64,000 nucleotides of DNA, taken from Acidobacteriaceae bacterium. GTDB lineage: Bacteria; Acidobacteriota; Terriglobia; Terriglobales; Acidobacteriaceae. Below, piece by piece: positions 46,052 to 54,767 of the stretch. The notes beneath the pieces are model-generated. The model saw nothing but the letters and a program-made list of their open reading frames with translations, did not search any database and was not told the origin of the DNA. Made by a program: the position numbers and the translations under genes. The stretch is taken from positions 1 through 64,000 of the forward strand of contig PMYL01000017.1 in assembly GCA_003170825.1 (NCBI GenBank). The letters are read 5' to 3'. Within the stretch, counting starts at the first letter, position 1, and every line of letters starts with the position of its first letter.

Positions 46052-46927
46052 ATGTCTTCACAGACTGCGATGTCCCTGATGAGTGCGGCGGAGTTTATGC
46101 TTTCGGCCGTACTCGCCTTCCTGTTCTGGAAGAAGAAGCTGCATCGCCGCTTCCCTGCGATGGCGGATTACCTGGCCTTGCGCGTGGCGTCGACGCCGGT
46201 ACTGCTTGCTCTGTTGACAGGCCAAGAGAGGGTGTGTGGCCGCTATTGGGGTGTGATGTATTTTTCGATTTTCTGGGCAGTGTATTTCGCCAGCGCGGTG
46301 TTCCTCTTCTTCATCTGCATGGATGTCTTCCGCTCGGCGCTTGCGGCGTTGCCAGGACTGATGAGGCTGGGGACCGTGATCTTTCGCTGGGCGGTCCTGG
46401 CCTCGGTGATCGTTAGCATCTCTACGATCTCCTTTGCACACCGGGGAATTCTCGTCATTCAGGATATCGCCAACGGATTGATGCGCTCGGTCAGCATCCT
46501 TGAGTTGTGCCTGCTTGCCTTCCTGTGCCTGAGCATGAATGCGCTACGCCTCTCGGTGCGCGATATGGCCTTCGGAATAGCCCTGGGCTTCGGCCTGATG
46601 TCAACCAATGACTTTGTCGTATCATCCTTGATATCCCGCAACACAACGCTGACGGATCCCTTGCAGTTCGTTTACCAATCGGTGATTCTGGCCGCGTTGG
46701 GCACCTGGATAACCTATTGCGCCTTGCCTGAGCCGGTCCGCAAGCCGGTGATGATGCCGGCGAACTCGACCATCTACCGCTGGAACGAGATCGCTTCCGC
46801 CGTGGGCCACGCCGAAACCCAGGTTGCCGCGCGGCAGCCCGCCAAGAGCTTCTTCGCCTCCGATGTCGAGTTGGTACTCGTGACGGTGCTGAAGCGGAGC
46901 CTGAAGGACAGGGAATCCGAAACCTAA
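46052..46927 (+). CDS. Seven-helix membrane protein, tandem paralogue 2
   Basis: 291 residues aligning end to end with the previous gene: AAEFMLSAVLAFLFWKKKLH, YLALRVASTPVLLALLTGQE, VIFRWAVLASVIVSISTISF, RLSVRDMAFGIALGFGLMST, and a nearly identical tail PANSTIYRWNEIASAVGHAE. The tail conservation suggests a cytoplasmic binding function. The ATG has GAGAGG seven bases upstream, and the leader is also copied from paralogue 1. A terminator-like hairpin follows 150 bases downstream, after a REP-like element. Confidence 0.75.
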   Translation: MSSQTAMSLMSAAEFMLSAVLAFLFWKKKLHRRFPAMADYLALRVASTPVLLALLTGQERVCGRYWGVMYFSIFWAVYFASAVFLFFICMDVFRSALAALPGLMRLGTVIFRWAVLASVIVSISTISFAHRGILVIQDIANGLMRSVSILELCLLAFLCLSMNALRLSVRDMAFGIALGFGLMSTNDFVVSSLISRNTTLTDPLQFVYQSVILAALGTWITYCALPEPVRKPVMMPANSTIYRWNEIASAVGHAETQVAARQPAKSFFASDVELVLVTVLKRSLKDRESET

Positions 46928-46963
46928 GGAACCTCTGATTAAGTTCCACTACGCATTGAGCTT

Positions 46964-47035
46964 TCCCTCTGGGGCTAAAGCCCGCGTTGATTTTGCGCCA
47001 TTTCTGGCACGGCTAAAGCCGTGCCCTTTCAAAAC
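46964..47035. repeat. REP-like element with two CTAAAG palindromes, copy 2
   Basis: GGGGCTAAAGCCCG, TTGATT, then CACGGCTAAAGCCGTG and CCCTTTCAAAAC. Same order and spacing as 28110-28180. Confidence 0.8.
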
Positions 47036-47079
47036 AGGGACTTGTTCAGAGATTCCCAAGTATGCAAAGATGAACACCA

Positions 47080-47110
47080 AAAAGGCCGAACCCGCCGGGG
47101 CCGGCCTTTT
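47080..47110 (+). terminator. Terminator hairpin for the plus-strand genes
   Basis: AAAAGGCCG (47080-47088) pairs with CGGCCTTTT (47102-47110), followed by CCATTTT. It ends the transcript of the tandem membrane protein genes. A half copy (AAAAAGGCCGAACCC) sits after paralogue 1 near 45949. Confidence 0.65.
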
Positions 47111-47156
47111 CCATTTTGGCGCAAGCTCGTTCAACCGACGCCACCGCACACAAGAA

Positions 47157-47183
47157 AAGGGCCACGGGGACGCCGTGGCCCTT
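47157..47183 (-). terminator. Terminator of the rplU-rpmA operon
   Basis: AAGGGCCACGG (47157-47167) pairs with CCGTGGCCCTT (47173-47183), loop GGACG. On the minus strand the stem is followed by TTCTT. It lies 20 bases past the rpmA stop. Confidence 0.8.
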
Positions 47184-47203
47184 CCTGTTGAGTTTGAGCC
47201 TTC

Positions 47204-47467
47204 TTACTCGGCTGGAACCGGCTCGATCGAGGCAAATCGCCCGCGGTTGCCGCGGTCCACAAACTTCACCCGGCCCGTGACCTTGGCGAAGAGCGTGTCG
47301 TCGGAGCCCCTGCCCACGTTGACGCCGGGCTTGATGCGGGTGCCGCGCTGGCGCATGATGATGGAGCCGCCGGTAATCAGTTCGCCGGCAAAGGCCTTTA
47401 CGCCCAGCCGCTGCGCATTGGAATCGCGTCCGTTTGTGGAGCTGCCTCCACCCTTCTTATGTGCCAT
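47204..47467 (-). CDS. rpmA: 50S ribosomal protein L27
   Basis: 87 residues starting [20 protein letters not shown], the invariant N-terminus, followed by [40 protein letters not shown] and [20 protein letters not shown]. No N-terminal extension is present, so no protease processing is expected. L27 reaches the peptidyl transferase centre. It starts 15 bases after the rplU stop in the usual L21-L27 pair; the downstream obgE gene common elsewhere is absent. Confidence 0.97.
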   Translation of the reverse strand: MAHKKGGGSSTNGRDSNAQRLGVKAFAGELITGGSIIMRQRGTRIKPGVNVGRGSDDTLFAKVTGRVKFVDRGNRGRFASIEPVPAE

Positions 47468-47482
47468 TGCCCTATCCCCTTC

Positions 47483-47827
47483 TCAATTTGCTGCGCTGCC
47501 TCGGTTGGCGGCGGTGTAGGTCACGCCGTCGGCCTCGATGGCCTTGATGCGCACCTCGGTAAAGTTCTGCCGATGCCCCTGCAGCTTCTTGTACTGCTTC
47601 TTCCGCTTCAGGTGGAAGACCAGGATCTTGTCTCCGCGGCCCTCCCCGAGCACCTCGGCGGTCACCTTGGCGCTGGCCGGCTGGGCCAGGGTTCCGGGCT
47701 CGCCGCTGACCGCCAGCACATCGCTGAACTCGACGGTCTTGTCCTCTGAAGCGACACTCTCAATCTTCACCACGTCGCCTGGAGCGACCCGGTACTGCTT
47801 ACCGCCGGTGCGAATAACCGCGTACAT
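47483..47827 (-). CDS. rplU: 50S ribosomal protein L21
   Basis: 114 residues from MYAVIRTGGKQYRVAPGDVV, chosen because GGAGGGG lies just upstream; the frame is open further upstream but has no similarity. Conserved VLVFHLKR-type block KILVFHLKRKKQYKKLQGHR and QNFTEVRIKAIEADG at the C-terminus. It binds 23S rRNA together with L20. The promoter is presumably in 47828-48005, where no gene is visible. Confidence 0.97.
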   Translation of the reverse strand: MYAVIRTGGKQYRVAPGDVVKIESVASEDKTVEFSDVLAVSGEPGTLAQPASAKVTAEVLGEGRGDKILVFHLKRKKQYKKLQGHRQNFTEVRIKAIEADGVTYTAANRGSAAN

Positions 47828-48005
47828 AACCCCTCCAGCGCGGCTCCCGCTGCGGCGGGTGCGCTCATGCATCCAAAATAGCTCGGGCGGAAACTTCTGC
47901 GCCGCGGTACGCTCAAGCCCGCAAACTTCGGGCGAACGTCCGGCTCCACGGCAACAGGCAGGAATCGCCAAACTAGTGTAGTGTACCGGCTTTGTGGGCC
48001 AAAGG

Positions 48006-49358
48006 TCAATTTGCACTGACTACGATGCACCCCGGCCGCATCGGCCAGAGCCGCCGCAACCCAGGCAGCGTAAACCCCCAGCGCCGTTCCGCCTGCTGAA
48101 ACAGGTACACGGTCAGGAGGACGAAGATCGGCTCCAGCGGGTTGCGAAAGCGCGATCCGGCGTTGATGAAGTAGTAAATGGCCGGCAGCAGAACCACGGC
48201 CCATGCGAACAGGCCCGCCGCGGGAAGCCTGCGGCGCAGCGCCAGCAGCAGGCCGAGAATCCCGGTAATCGAGCCGAAACAGTGCGCCACTTCGCGAACG
48301 TTCTCCGCCGCGGCAGGCCCGGTGGTGTGGGGCACGCCGGCCCAGAACATGTAGAACCGCAGCGCCGCCAGCTTCCAGAAATGCAAGGGATAGGCTCGGG
48401 CCCACTTCCACGCCAACTGTCCGCGCATCCGCACATAGGCCAGTTCGCCCATCCGCGCATAGAGCTGGTGCTCCGGCGCCGCCTCCATGGTGGGCACGGT
48501 CGCTCCCCACGGAAAGCCCATCGACTCCGGCGCCCAGGCCATGGCTGCTTCCGCGCCAAAGTTGCCCCGCGTGGGAATGAAGGCGTGAAACACCAGCGCG
48601 TTGCGCACCACCCAGGGCGTGGCCACCGCAACGCACGCCGCTGCCGAGAGCAGTGCCAGGGCCGTACCCTTGAGCAGATTCTGCTTCTGCGGTAAGCCGG
48701 CAAGAATCCACACTCCCTGGATGGGCGCCATCAGCAGCAGGGTCGGATTGGTCATGGAGATGGCTCCCCACAGCAGTCCGAACAGCGCCCAATCCCGCGC
48801 CCGGTGCGCTTCAGCGGCGCGCCCGCCTGTGCCCCGCATCCTCATGCCCAGCACCAGCACCGCGGCAAAGATCATGGTGGAGAGAGACATCTCCCACACC
48901 CACTTCACGCCGTACTGCATGATTCCGGGGTAGAGCGCCCACAACCACGCCGCCCAAAGCCCGTTGCGCCGCCCCGCCACGCGCACTCCCATCTCAAAGA
49001 CCAGCGGCGCGGTGAGAGCCTGGAATAGGCTGTTGAGGACCATGATCACCCACGCCGACAGCGCCGAGTAGATGCCGAAGACCTTGAAGATCGCGGCCAG
49101 CAGCAGCGTGAACCCCGGAACCATCCAGGCGGTCGGGCCGGTGTCGCCGCTGAACGGGGAACTGTACCCGTGCCCGCCCGCCACCGACGCTGCCACCCGG
49201 CCCGTCTCCCAGGCAAATTCGAAGTGGTGATTGTAGGGCGTGATGCGGTAGGTGTGGGCCAGGGTGATATAGGCCACCCGCACCAGGAATGCGGTCCAGA
49301 AGATCGCCCGGGGCGCGCGAAAGCGGTCTTCGGAACAAGGCGCGGCAAGCTGGCTCAT
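48006..49358 (-). CDS. GT39-like membrane glycosyltransferase
   Basis: 450 residues with about ten transmembrane helices. The first lumenal loop contains HHFEFAWETGRVAASVAGGH and GDTGPTAWMVPGFTLLLAAI, resembling the catalytic loop of ArnT/PMT-type (GT-C) enzymes, with an acidic residue in the first extracytoplasmic segment. Later segments (YPGIMQYGVKWVWEMSLSTM; ISMTNPTLLLMAPIQGVWIL; YYFINAGSRFRNPLEPIFVL) fit the family. It would use a lipid-linked sugar donor in the inner membrane. The ATG overlaps the TGA of the epimerase gene (ATGA), so the two are coupled. Confidence 0.8.
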   Translation of the reverse strand: MSQLAAPCSEDRFRAPRAIFWTAFLVRVAYITLAHTYRITPYNHHFEFAWETGRVAASVAGGHGYSSPFSGDTGPTAWMVPGFTLLLAAIFKVFGIYSALSAWVIMVLNSLFQALTAPLVFEMGVRVAGRRNGLWAAWLWALYPGIMQYGVKWVWEMSLSTMIFAAVLVLGMRMRGTGGRAAEAHRARDWALFGLLWGAISMTNPTLLLMAPIQGVWILAGLPQKQNLLKGTALALLSAAACVAVATPWVVRNALVFHAFIPTRGNFGAEAAMAWAPESMGFPWGATVPTMEAAPEHQLYARMGELAYVRMRGQLAWKWARAYPLHFWKLAALRFYMFWAGVPHTTGPAAAENVREVAHCFGSITGILGLLLALRRRLPAAGLFAWAVVLLPAIYYFINAGSRFRNPLEPIFVLLTVYLFQQAERRWGFTLPGLRRLWPMRPGCIVVSAN

Positions 49359-50392
49359 GAAATCCACTTTAATAGACGCAGAATCCCCATCTCCGCCGCC
49401 CGCGAGTGTGCTGACACATTCTGCCGCGCCAGGATAGCCTCGCGGTTCTCCGCATAGTACCTGTAAGCCAGGGTGAGCATCTCGCTGTTGGTCACCGTGG
49501 GCCGCCAGCCCATCGCCTTCCGGATGCGGGTGGTGTCGAAGACGAAATCCTCGGCGATCATCCGGTAGTGATAGGGGCCCAGCGGCGAGATTTTCAGCCT
49601 GTGCGCCAGCCGCATGGCGGCCAGCGCCGGCGCTTTGGGCAGTGAACGCACCCGCGAACGGCTGCCGGCCTCGGCGATGACGGCCTCGTAGCACTCCCGC
49701 AGGCTGGGAACGTTGTCGCTGCCCACGTGGAATGTGCCCGAGCCTGCAAAATCCACTGCCTGCACGCATGCCTGCGCCAGATCGCCCGCATGGATGAACT
49801 GGTAGCGATTGCCGCCCGAGCCAACCACCCACACCGTCTTGTTCTCGCGGATGAACTCGAACAGAATCGCCAGCAGCCCCAGCCGCCCGCTGTCGATGAT
49901 CGTGGGGCAGCGCAGAATCACCACATCGAGGCCGTCCGCAAACTGGCCCAGCAGCTTCTCGCCGGCCAGCTTTGACTCCCCGTAGACCTCCGCCGGCGCG
50001 GGCGGATCGTCTTCCCTCACCGGACGCCCCATGTTGCTGGCCCACAGGCAATTGCTGGAAGTGAACACCAGCTTCCGCACCCCCGCCTCGCGCGCGCACC
50101 GGGCAATCACGCCGGTTCCGTCCACGTTGCTGGTCCACAGCAGTTCGCGTTCCATGCGGCCGTGCGCCAGCATCGCGGCAATATGAAACACGGCGTCGAA
50201 CTTGTGCGCGGCAAACACTCGCCGCATGGCCTGTTCGTCGCGAATGTCCGCCTGCAGGCTGGTGAGCGCGGGATGCCGGGCCGTGTCCGGCACCAGGTCC
50301 ACGCTGACCACCTCGGCTCCGTCGGCCAGCAGCCTGTTCTTGAGAATGCCGCCAAAGAAGCCGGCCCCGCCGGTTACCAGAAATTTCGCCAT
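49355..50392 (-). CDS. NAD-dependent epimerase/dehydratase (extended SDR)
   Basis: 345 residues. Rossmann motif FLVTGGAGFFGGILKNRLLA, acidic Asp after the second strand (VVSVDLVPD), HIAAMLAHGRMERELLWTSN, catalytic Ser region KLVFTSSNCLWASNMGRP, and the Y-x-x-x-K pair in VYGESKLAGEKLLG. The C-terminal part HAGDLAQACVQAVDFAGSGT and GWRPTVTN is as in sugar-nucleotide or 3-beta-hydroxysteroid-type SDRs. The coupled downstream membrane glycosyltransferase suggests that it supplies a modified sugar or lipid substrate (inference). Confidence 0.87.
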   Translation of the reverse strand: MAKFLVTGGAGFFGGILKNRLLADGAEVVSVDLVPDTARHPALTSLQADIRDEQAMRRVFAAHKFDAVFHIAAMLAHGRMERELLWTSNVDGTGVIARCAREAGVRKLVFTSSNCLWASNMGRPVREDDPPAPAEVYGESKLAGEKLLGQFADGLDVVILRCPTIIDSGRLGLLAILFEFIRENKTVWVVGSGGNRYQFIHAGDLAQACVQAVDFAGSGTFHVGSDNVPSLRECYEAVIAEAGSRSRVRSLPKAPALAAMRLAHRLKISPLGPYHYRMIAEDFVFDTTRIRKAMGWRPTVTNSEMLTLAYRYYAENREAILARQNVSAHSRAAEMGILRLLKWIS

Positions 50393-50530
50393 AGCCGATC
50401 CCGTACCATGCCCTTTTCAGAACCCGGACCCAGGCCGGCAGAGGCGGGTCCGATTCGTCCCCATCATATCATTCAGCGGATAACCCATAATCAAATCAAT
50501 GGTTTGAGAGAGGAAATCCGGGCCGCTCCA

Positions 50531-51226
50531 TCAGCGTTGCGGCGGAACGACGTAGAAAAGAATGGCAAAGTAGTGGGCGATGCTGCCGGCCAGCACAAAC
50601 ACATGCCAAGTGGCATGGAAGTAGCGCAGCCGGTCGAAGGCGAAGAACAGAATGCCGAACGTGTACGCCAATCCGCCCGCGCCCAGCCACATCACCGCGC
50701 GCCAGCCGATTGCATGGGCCAGCAGCCCGGCCGCAAAGATCCCGAACCAGCCCTGAAACAGGTAGACCAATGCCGACGCCACGGCGAACCGGTCTACGGC
50801 GAAGCTCTTGAACATCACACCGGCCACGGCCAGCGACCATTCAACGCCAAACACAAACCATCCCACCGGCCCATGCAGCGAGACCAGCGTGAAAGGCGTG
50901 TAGGTGCCGGCAATCAGCAGGTAGATGGAGGAGTGGTCCAGCACTCGGAACACATGCCGCGCCCGCGTCCGCACCAGCGAGTGGTAGAGCGTGGAACACA
51001 CGTAAACAAGCACCAGGGTACTGGCGAAGATCGTGCAACTGGCGATCTGCCAGGCGGTTCCCCGCGTTGACGCGGCAATCAGGTAGACAGCGCCCACTAC
51101 GGCGAACATGGCGCCTATCCCGTGCGTAATCGCATTGGCAAGAATATCGCCCAGTTTGGTTTGGGTTTGCACAGGTTGATGATAGTCCGCGCCGGATAGG
51201 AGAGCGCGCCGGCTCGGATCGCTCAA
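50531..51226 (-). CDS. Hemolysin III/PAQR-family membrane protein
   Basis: 231 residues from a TTG at 51226 with a weak ribosome binding site; a GTG near 51171 is an alternative. Seven transmembrane helices. Family motifs are ANAITHGIGAMFAVVGAVYL, STLYHSLVRTRARHVFRVLD with HSSIYLLIAGTYTPF, and the C-terminal WHVFVLAGSIAHYFAIL with two His. The three His and the SxxxH...D pattern match the metal site of the PAQR superfamily. Cytolytic activity is not implied by the name; related proteins affect membrane lipid homeostasis. Confidence 0.88.
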   Translation of the reverse strand: MSDPSRRALLSGADYHQPVQTQTKLGDILANAITHGIGAMFAVVGAVYLIAASTRGTAWQIASCTIFASTLVLVYVCSTLYHSLVRTRARHVFRVLDHSSIYLLIAGTYTPFTLVSLHGPVGWFVFGVEWSLAVAGVMFKSFAVDRFAVASALVYLFQGWFGIFAAGLLAHAIGWRAVMWLGAGGLAYTFGILFFAFDRLRYFHATWHVFVLAGSIAHYFAILFYVVPPQR

Positions 51227-51242
51227 GCGCGCCGGATGAGAT

Positions 51243-51286
51243 TGGCGTCCCCCACGGGATTTGGACCCGTGTTATCGCCGTGAAAG
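51243..51286 (-). tRNA. 3' fragment of tRNA-Glu (UUC), anticodon loop to CCA
   Basis: On the minus strand CTTTCAC (anticodon loop, UUC) is followed by GGCGATAACA, the T-arm ACGGG/CCCGT around TCCAAAT, and GGGGGAC-GCCA. The 5' side does not fold: the anticodon-stem partner and D-arm are missing, and the apparent acceptor 5' strand is 87 bases away with mismatches. This looks like a tRNA 3' remnant such as an old attachment site. Confidence 0.65.
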
Positions 51287-51530
51287 CCGGCCGCGGGCCG
51301 GGAAGCAAAGGCCGTTCCCGCCGCAGGACGCATCCCCTTGCCGGGCATTTGGCACTCTTGCTCCGCGCTGTTGGAGTGAACGATCGCTCATTCCGAGACT
51401 CCCTCGATCGGAGTACAAGGCCGTTTTCCGGCTGGACGGAATCCTGGCGACCCACTGTGCTATTCTGGTTCTCTCCCGGATAGTACAACCCATTGGGAGT
51501 GGCTCACCGTCACCTCCTTATACTTTTCGT

Positions 51531-53228
51531 ATGCGCAAGCTACTGGCTCTCGTTCTGGTTCTACCGGCGCTGGTTCTCACGGTCCTGGCGCTTGGCGGTC
51601 CTTTGCCAGGCCAGGAGCAGCCGCCCTCGCCGATACGTTTCGAACTCAAGAAGCTCCCGTTTCATCTTGAAAACGACGCCAGCCCCGCCAAGAACCCTCC
51701 GGAAACCATGGCCGGCGGCGTAGCGGTCTTCGACTATAACGGCGATGGCCGGCCGGATATCTTTTTCACCAATGGCGCCGACCTCGCGACCATGAAGAAA
51801 TCCTCCCCCAAGTACTCCAACCGGCTCTTTCGCAACGACGGCAACGGCGTCTTTACCGACGTGACGGCAGAGGCCGGGCTGGCAGGCAGCGGATTCGATA
51901 TCGGGGTCGCTGTCGGCGACTACGACAATGACGGCTTTCCGGATCTTTTCGTCACCGGCGTTCACGGCAACACGCTCTACCACAACAACGGCGACGGAAC
52001 GTTTACCGACGTGACCAAAAAGGCCGGCCTGGATAAGTGGAACGATCCGGAGTACGGCCCGTTGTGGGCGGAGGCGGCGGTCTGGGTGGACGTGAACAAT
52101 GACGGCCTGCTCGATCTGTTCATTGTCAACTACCTGCAATGGAGTTACTCCGACCAGCCACGGTGCCTCAATAGGGGCGTCGCGGACTATTGCCACCCCC
52201 GCTACTACAAGGGGCTTCCCAACCAGCTCTTTCTCAATCAGGGCGACGGCACCTTCAAGGATGTTTCCAAGGAGTGGGGTATTCGGGACCACGTGGGCAA
52301 GGGGATGGGCGTGGGCATGGCGGACTACGACCTGGACGGCAGGCAGGACCTGTTTGTGACCAACGATGCCGAATATCACTTCCTTTTCCATAACATGGGA
52401 AACAAGTTTGAGGAAGTGGCTTTTCAGGCCAATGTCGCGCTGCCGGAGGATAACGTGTTCATCTCCGGGATGGGCCTGGATTTTCGCGACATCAATAACG
52501 ACGGCTATCCGGACATCGCCTATGTCGCGCTCAACAACCAGACGTTTCCAATCTACCTGAACACCGGGAAAGGCGATTTCGTCGAAGTGACGGCGCCAAG
52601 CGGTATGCGCGCGCTCAGTATGCCCATGGCGGGCTACGGAGCGGCGCTCTACGACTTCGACAACGATGGCTGGAAAGATCTGTTTGTGACGCGAGGACAC
52701 GTTCTTTCGACGTGGGCTCCCGGAGCCACTATCAAACAGCCAAACGCTGTCTTTCGAAATCTCGGCGCGAGCGGGAAATGGGCAGCCCTGACATCCGAGG
52801 CGGGCTTCGTCAACTCGACTTCCGCCCGCCATCGCGGGTGCGCCTTCGGCGACTTCGACGGGGACGGCCGCATCGATGCGGTGGTCACCGCTCTGGACCG
52901 GGACGCTGAATTGTGGATGAACCGCAGTCCTAACGCCGGACACTGGCTGGATATTGCGCTGCGCGGCGTGAAAAGCAATCGCGACGGCATCGGAGCGCGC
53001 ATCAAGGTCGTAACCAAGGCCGGGGTGCAATATAATCACCAGACTTCGAGCGTGTGCTATGCCTCATCGAGCCTGGGACCTGTGCACTTCGGTCTCGGCG
53101 CGGAGACTCGGGCGATAAAGGTTGAGATCGATTGGCCCAGCGGAATCGTGCAGACGCTCGAGAATGTCGGCGCCGACCGGATCGTGAAGGTTACAGAGCC
53201 CGTTCCCACGCCGACAGCCCCGAAATAA
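51531..53228 (+). CDS. CRTAC1-family secreted protein with FG-GAP/VCBS repeats
   Basis: 565 residues from MRKLLALVLVLPALVLTVLA, a signal peptide (the frame is open further upstream without similarity). Seven calcium-binding loops of the D-x-[DN]-x-D-G type are visible: FDYNGDGRPDIFFTNG, GDYDNDGFPDLFVTG, DVNNDGLLDLFIVN, ADYDLDGRQDLFVTN, RDINNDGYPDIAYVA, YDFDNDGWKDLFVTRG and GDFDGDGRIDAVVT. The C-terminus is an ASPIC/UnbV domain (HWLDIALRGVKSNRDGIGAR, YASSSLGPVHFGLG). This is a seven-bladed beta-propeller, probably extracellular or surface-attached. The tail-to-tail TPR gene is the usual partner in acidobacteria. Confidence 0.9.
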   Translation: MRKLLALVLVLPALVLTVLALGGPLPGQEQPPSPIRFELKKLPFHLENDASPAKNPPETMAGGVAVFDYNGDGRPDIFFTNGADLATMKKSSPKYSNRLFRNDGNGVFTDVTAEAGLAGSGFDIGVAVGDYDNDGFPDLFVTGVHGNTLYHNNGDGTFTDVTKKAGLDKWNDPEYGPLWAEAAVWVDVNNDGLLDLFIVNYLQWSYSDQPRCLNRGVADYCHPRYYKGLPNQLFLNQGDGTFKDVSKEWGIRDHVGKGMGVGMADYDLDGRQDLFVTNDAEYHFLFHNMGNKFEEVAFQANVALPEDNVFISGMGLDFRDINNDGYPDIAYVALNNQTFPIYLNTGKGDFVEVTAPSGMRALSMPMAGYGAALYDFDNDGWKDLFVTRGHVLSTWAPGATIKQPNAVFRNLGASGKWAALTSEAGFVNSTSARHRGCAFGDFDGDGRIDAVVTALDRDAELWMNRSPNAGHWLDIALRGVKSNRDGIGARIKVVTKAGVQYNHQTSSVCYASSSLGPVHFGLGAETRAIKVEIDWPSGIVQTLENVGADRIVKVTEPVPTPTAPK

Positions 53229-53249
53229 GAAGGCCGGGGCATCGATCCG

Positions 53250-54407
53250 TTACTGCCTGGGTGGTCCCAGCTTCGGCTGTTCGGCTTCGATCCGCTGCAC
53301 GATCGCGCGTTCCCGCAGGCCATCTTCCGGGCGGTGCAGCTTGTAATATAGCGCAGCCAGATCTACGTGCGGATCGAGCCAGTTGGGGTCAGCTTTGACA
53401 AGATCTTCCAGTGTATTGACGGCGGCTGTGTAGTTGCCCAGGACGCTGTTCAGTTTCGCCATTTGGTAGCGCGCCGGCGCCGACTTGGGACGAAGCTGCA
53501 GCGCGAGTTCCAGAAGAGGTTTCGCCGCCTCGATATCCCTTTGACCCAGCCGGATGGTTCCCAGGTAAAGATTGGCGTCGAAGTCCATCGGATCCGCGCG
53601 CAGGGCGGCCTGCAACGCTGGAACGGCCGCTTCCTCATCTCCCATCCAAGCCCGAGCCGTTCCCGCCAGCGTATAGGCTCCGGGAATCGATGGATTCAAT
53701 TCGAGAGCGGCGTCCAGATCGGCGCGAGCTTCGCTGTACTCTTTCCTGCTCAGGCGCGCGGCTCCCGCGGCGACGTAGGCATCGGCGGAATGAGTCGCGC
53801 GCGCCACTCTCTCCATGCGCGGAACTCCGTCGTCGTCTTTTCCGGAATGGATCTGGGCATAGGCGAGGACGTATTCCAAATCCATATTGCTTTCATGGCC
53901 CGCCTCGAGCGGGGCCAGCAATTCGACGGCGTCTGCTTCTTTTCCCAGCTTGAGGTCGGTATAACCCAAAAACACGGCTGCCGATAAGTCGAGAGGCTTG
54001 GCCGCATGCAGGGCTGCAAACTCCGCATGGGCATGCGAAAAGTCGCCCTTCGTATAGTAAGCTCGCGCAAGATTCATGCGTATGTAGTAAGCAAGCTCCA
54101 CGTTATTTAGAACAGCCGCATTGTCCTGTATGCCGGAAAGCACGAGCGAGTCCTGCTCGATGGCAGCGTCCAACTGTCCTGTTGCGGCTAGAGCCACACC
54201 CAAGTTGGCTCGCGCTTCGGTCAGCCCTGGTTTTATCGCGAGAGCCTTCCGGTAGTTCTCGATCGCGGTCTGATAATCGCCGCCTTGCTGCGCGGCAAGT
54301 CCGCCTCGCAATAGCTCATCCGCATTTGTTGAGGGGGCTTGCTTCGGCGCTTGCCCGGCCGCTGCCTGCAGACCTGCCACAAGTAACAGAAAGCAAACGA
54401 ATCGCAT
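53250..54407 (-). CDS. Exported TPR-repeat protein
   Basis: 385 residues with signal peptide MRFVCFLLLVAGLQAAAGQA. TPR units follow throughout: LLRGGLAAQQGGDYQTAIEN YRKALAIKPG, EARANLGVALAATGQLDAAI, RMNLARAYYTKGDFSHAHAE, AAGAARLSRKEYSEARADLD, YLGTIRLGQRDIEAAKPLLE and MAKLNSVLGNYTAAVNTLED. It offers protein-binding grooves in the periplasm. It converges with the CRTAC1 gene (21 bases between stops), and the two may form one cell-surface assembly (inference). Confidence 0.85.
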   Translation of the reverse strand: MRFVCFLLLVAGLQAAAGQAPKQAPSTNADELLRGGLAAQQGGDYQTAIENYRKALAIKPGLTEARANLGVALAATGQLDAAIEQDSLVLSGIQDNAAVLNNVELAYYIRMNLARAYYTKGDFSHAHAEFAALHAAKPLDLSAAVFLGYTDLKLGKEADAVELLAPLEAGHESNMDLEYVLAYAQIHSGKDDDGVPRMERVARATHSADAYVAAGAARLSRKEYSEARADLDAALELNPSIPGAYTLAGTARAWMGDEEAAVPALQAALRADPMDFDANLYLGTIRLGQRDIEAAKPLLELALQLRPKSAPARYQMAKLNSVLGNYTAAVNTLEDLVKADPNWLDPHVDLAALYYKLHRPEDGLRERAIVQRIEAEQPKLGPPRQ

Positions 54408-54767
54408 GCTTGCTAGGATAGAACATGCCGGTCATTTCCGCGATAGGCGCTCGGCCACGAGCGTAATCCGATACCTGCCGGGAAATGGCATTTAGGAGAC
54501 TGCGGCGAAATTCGTTGAACGGCGGATTCAAGGTCCAAGTGCAACAAAGACAACCCGAACAGGATCAAGCGGTTTCACCCTCTGCCCGGTGAGCAATATG
54601 CGGATGAAATAGCGAAAAGGGCCATGGATGCAGCTTCGCGGCATGTCTTGAGCCATTCGAGCGAGGTCGGAATCCATCCATAGTTGGGGAGGGTGGAGAC
54701 TGGCGCCGGCCTTGATGCGGTACTCTGATTGCGCTACCTGCGCATCGCTTGAGTTTTCCTAAAACCT
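54408..54767. other. Gap without visible gene
   Basis: I see no convincing coding frame, RNA or repeat in this 360-base stretch. It must hold the divergent promoters of the TPR gene and the sensor kinase gene. Confidence 0.5.

Noticed and set aside
48006-50138. Single minus-strand frame of 710 codons spanning two genes
   Set aside because: Its first part is out of frame with the epimerase gene; the glycosyltransferase starts at 49358 with an ATGA overlap.
51243-51329. Complete tRNA-Glu of 87 bases
   Set aside because: The 5' acceptor has a mismatch and a wobble, the anticodon stem does not pair and the D-arm is absent, so only the 3' half is supported.
51561-53039. Minus-strand frame opposite the CRTAC1 gene
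   Set aside because: Shadow of the repeated D-x-D-G codons; the FG-GAP repeats are on the plus strand.
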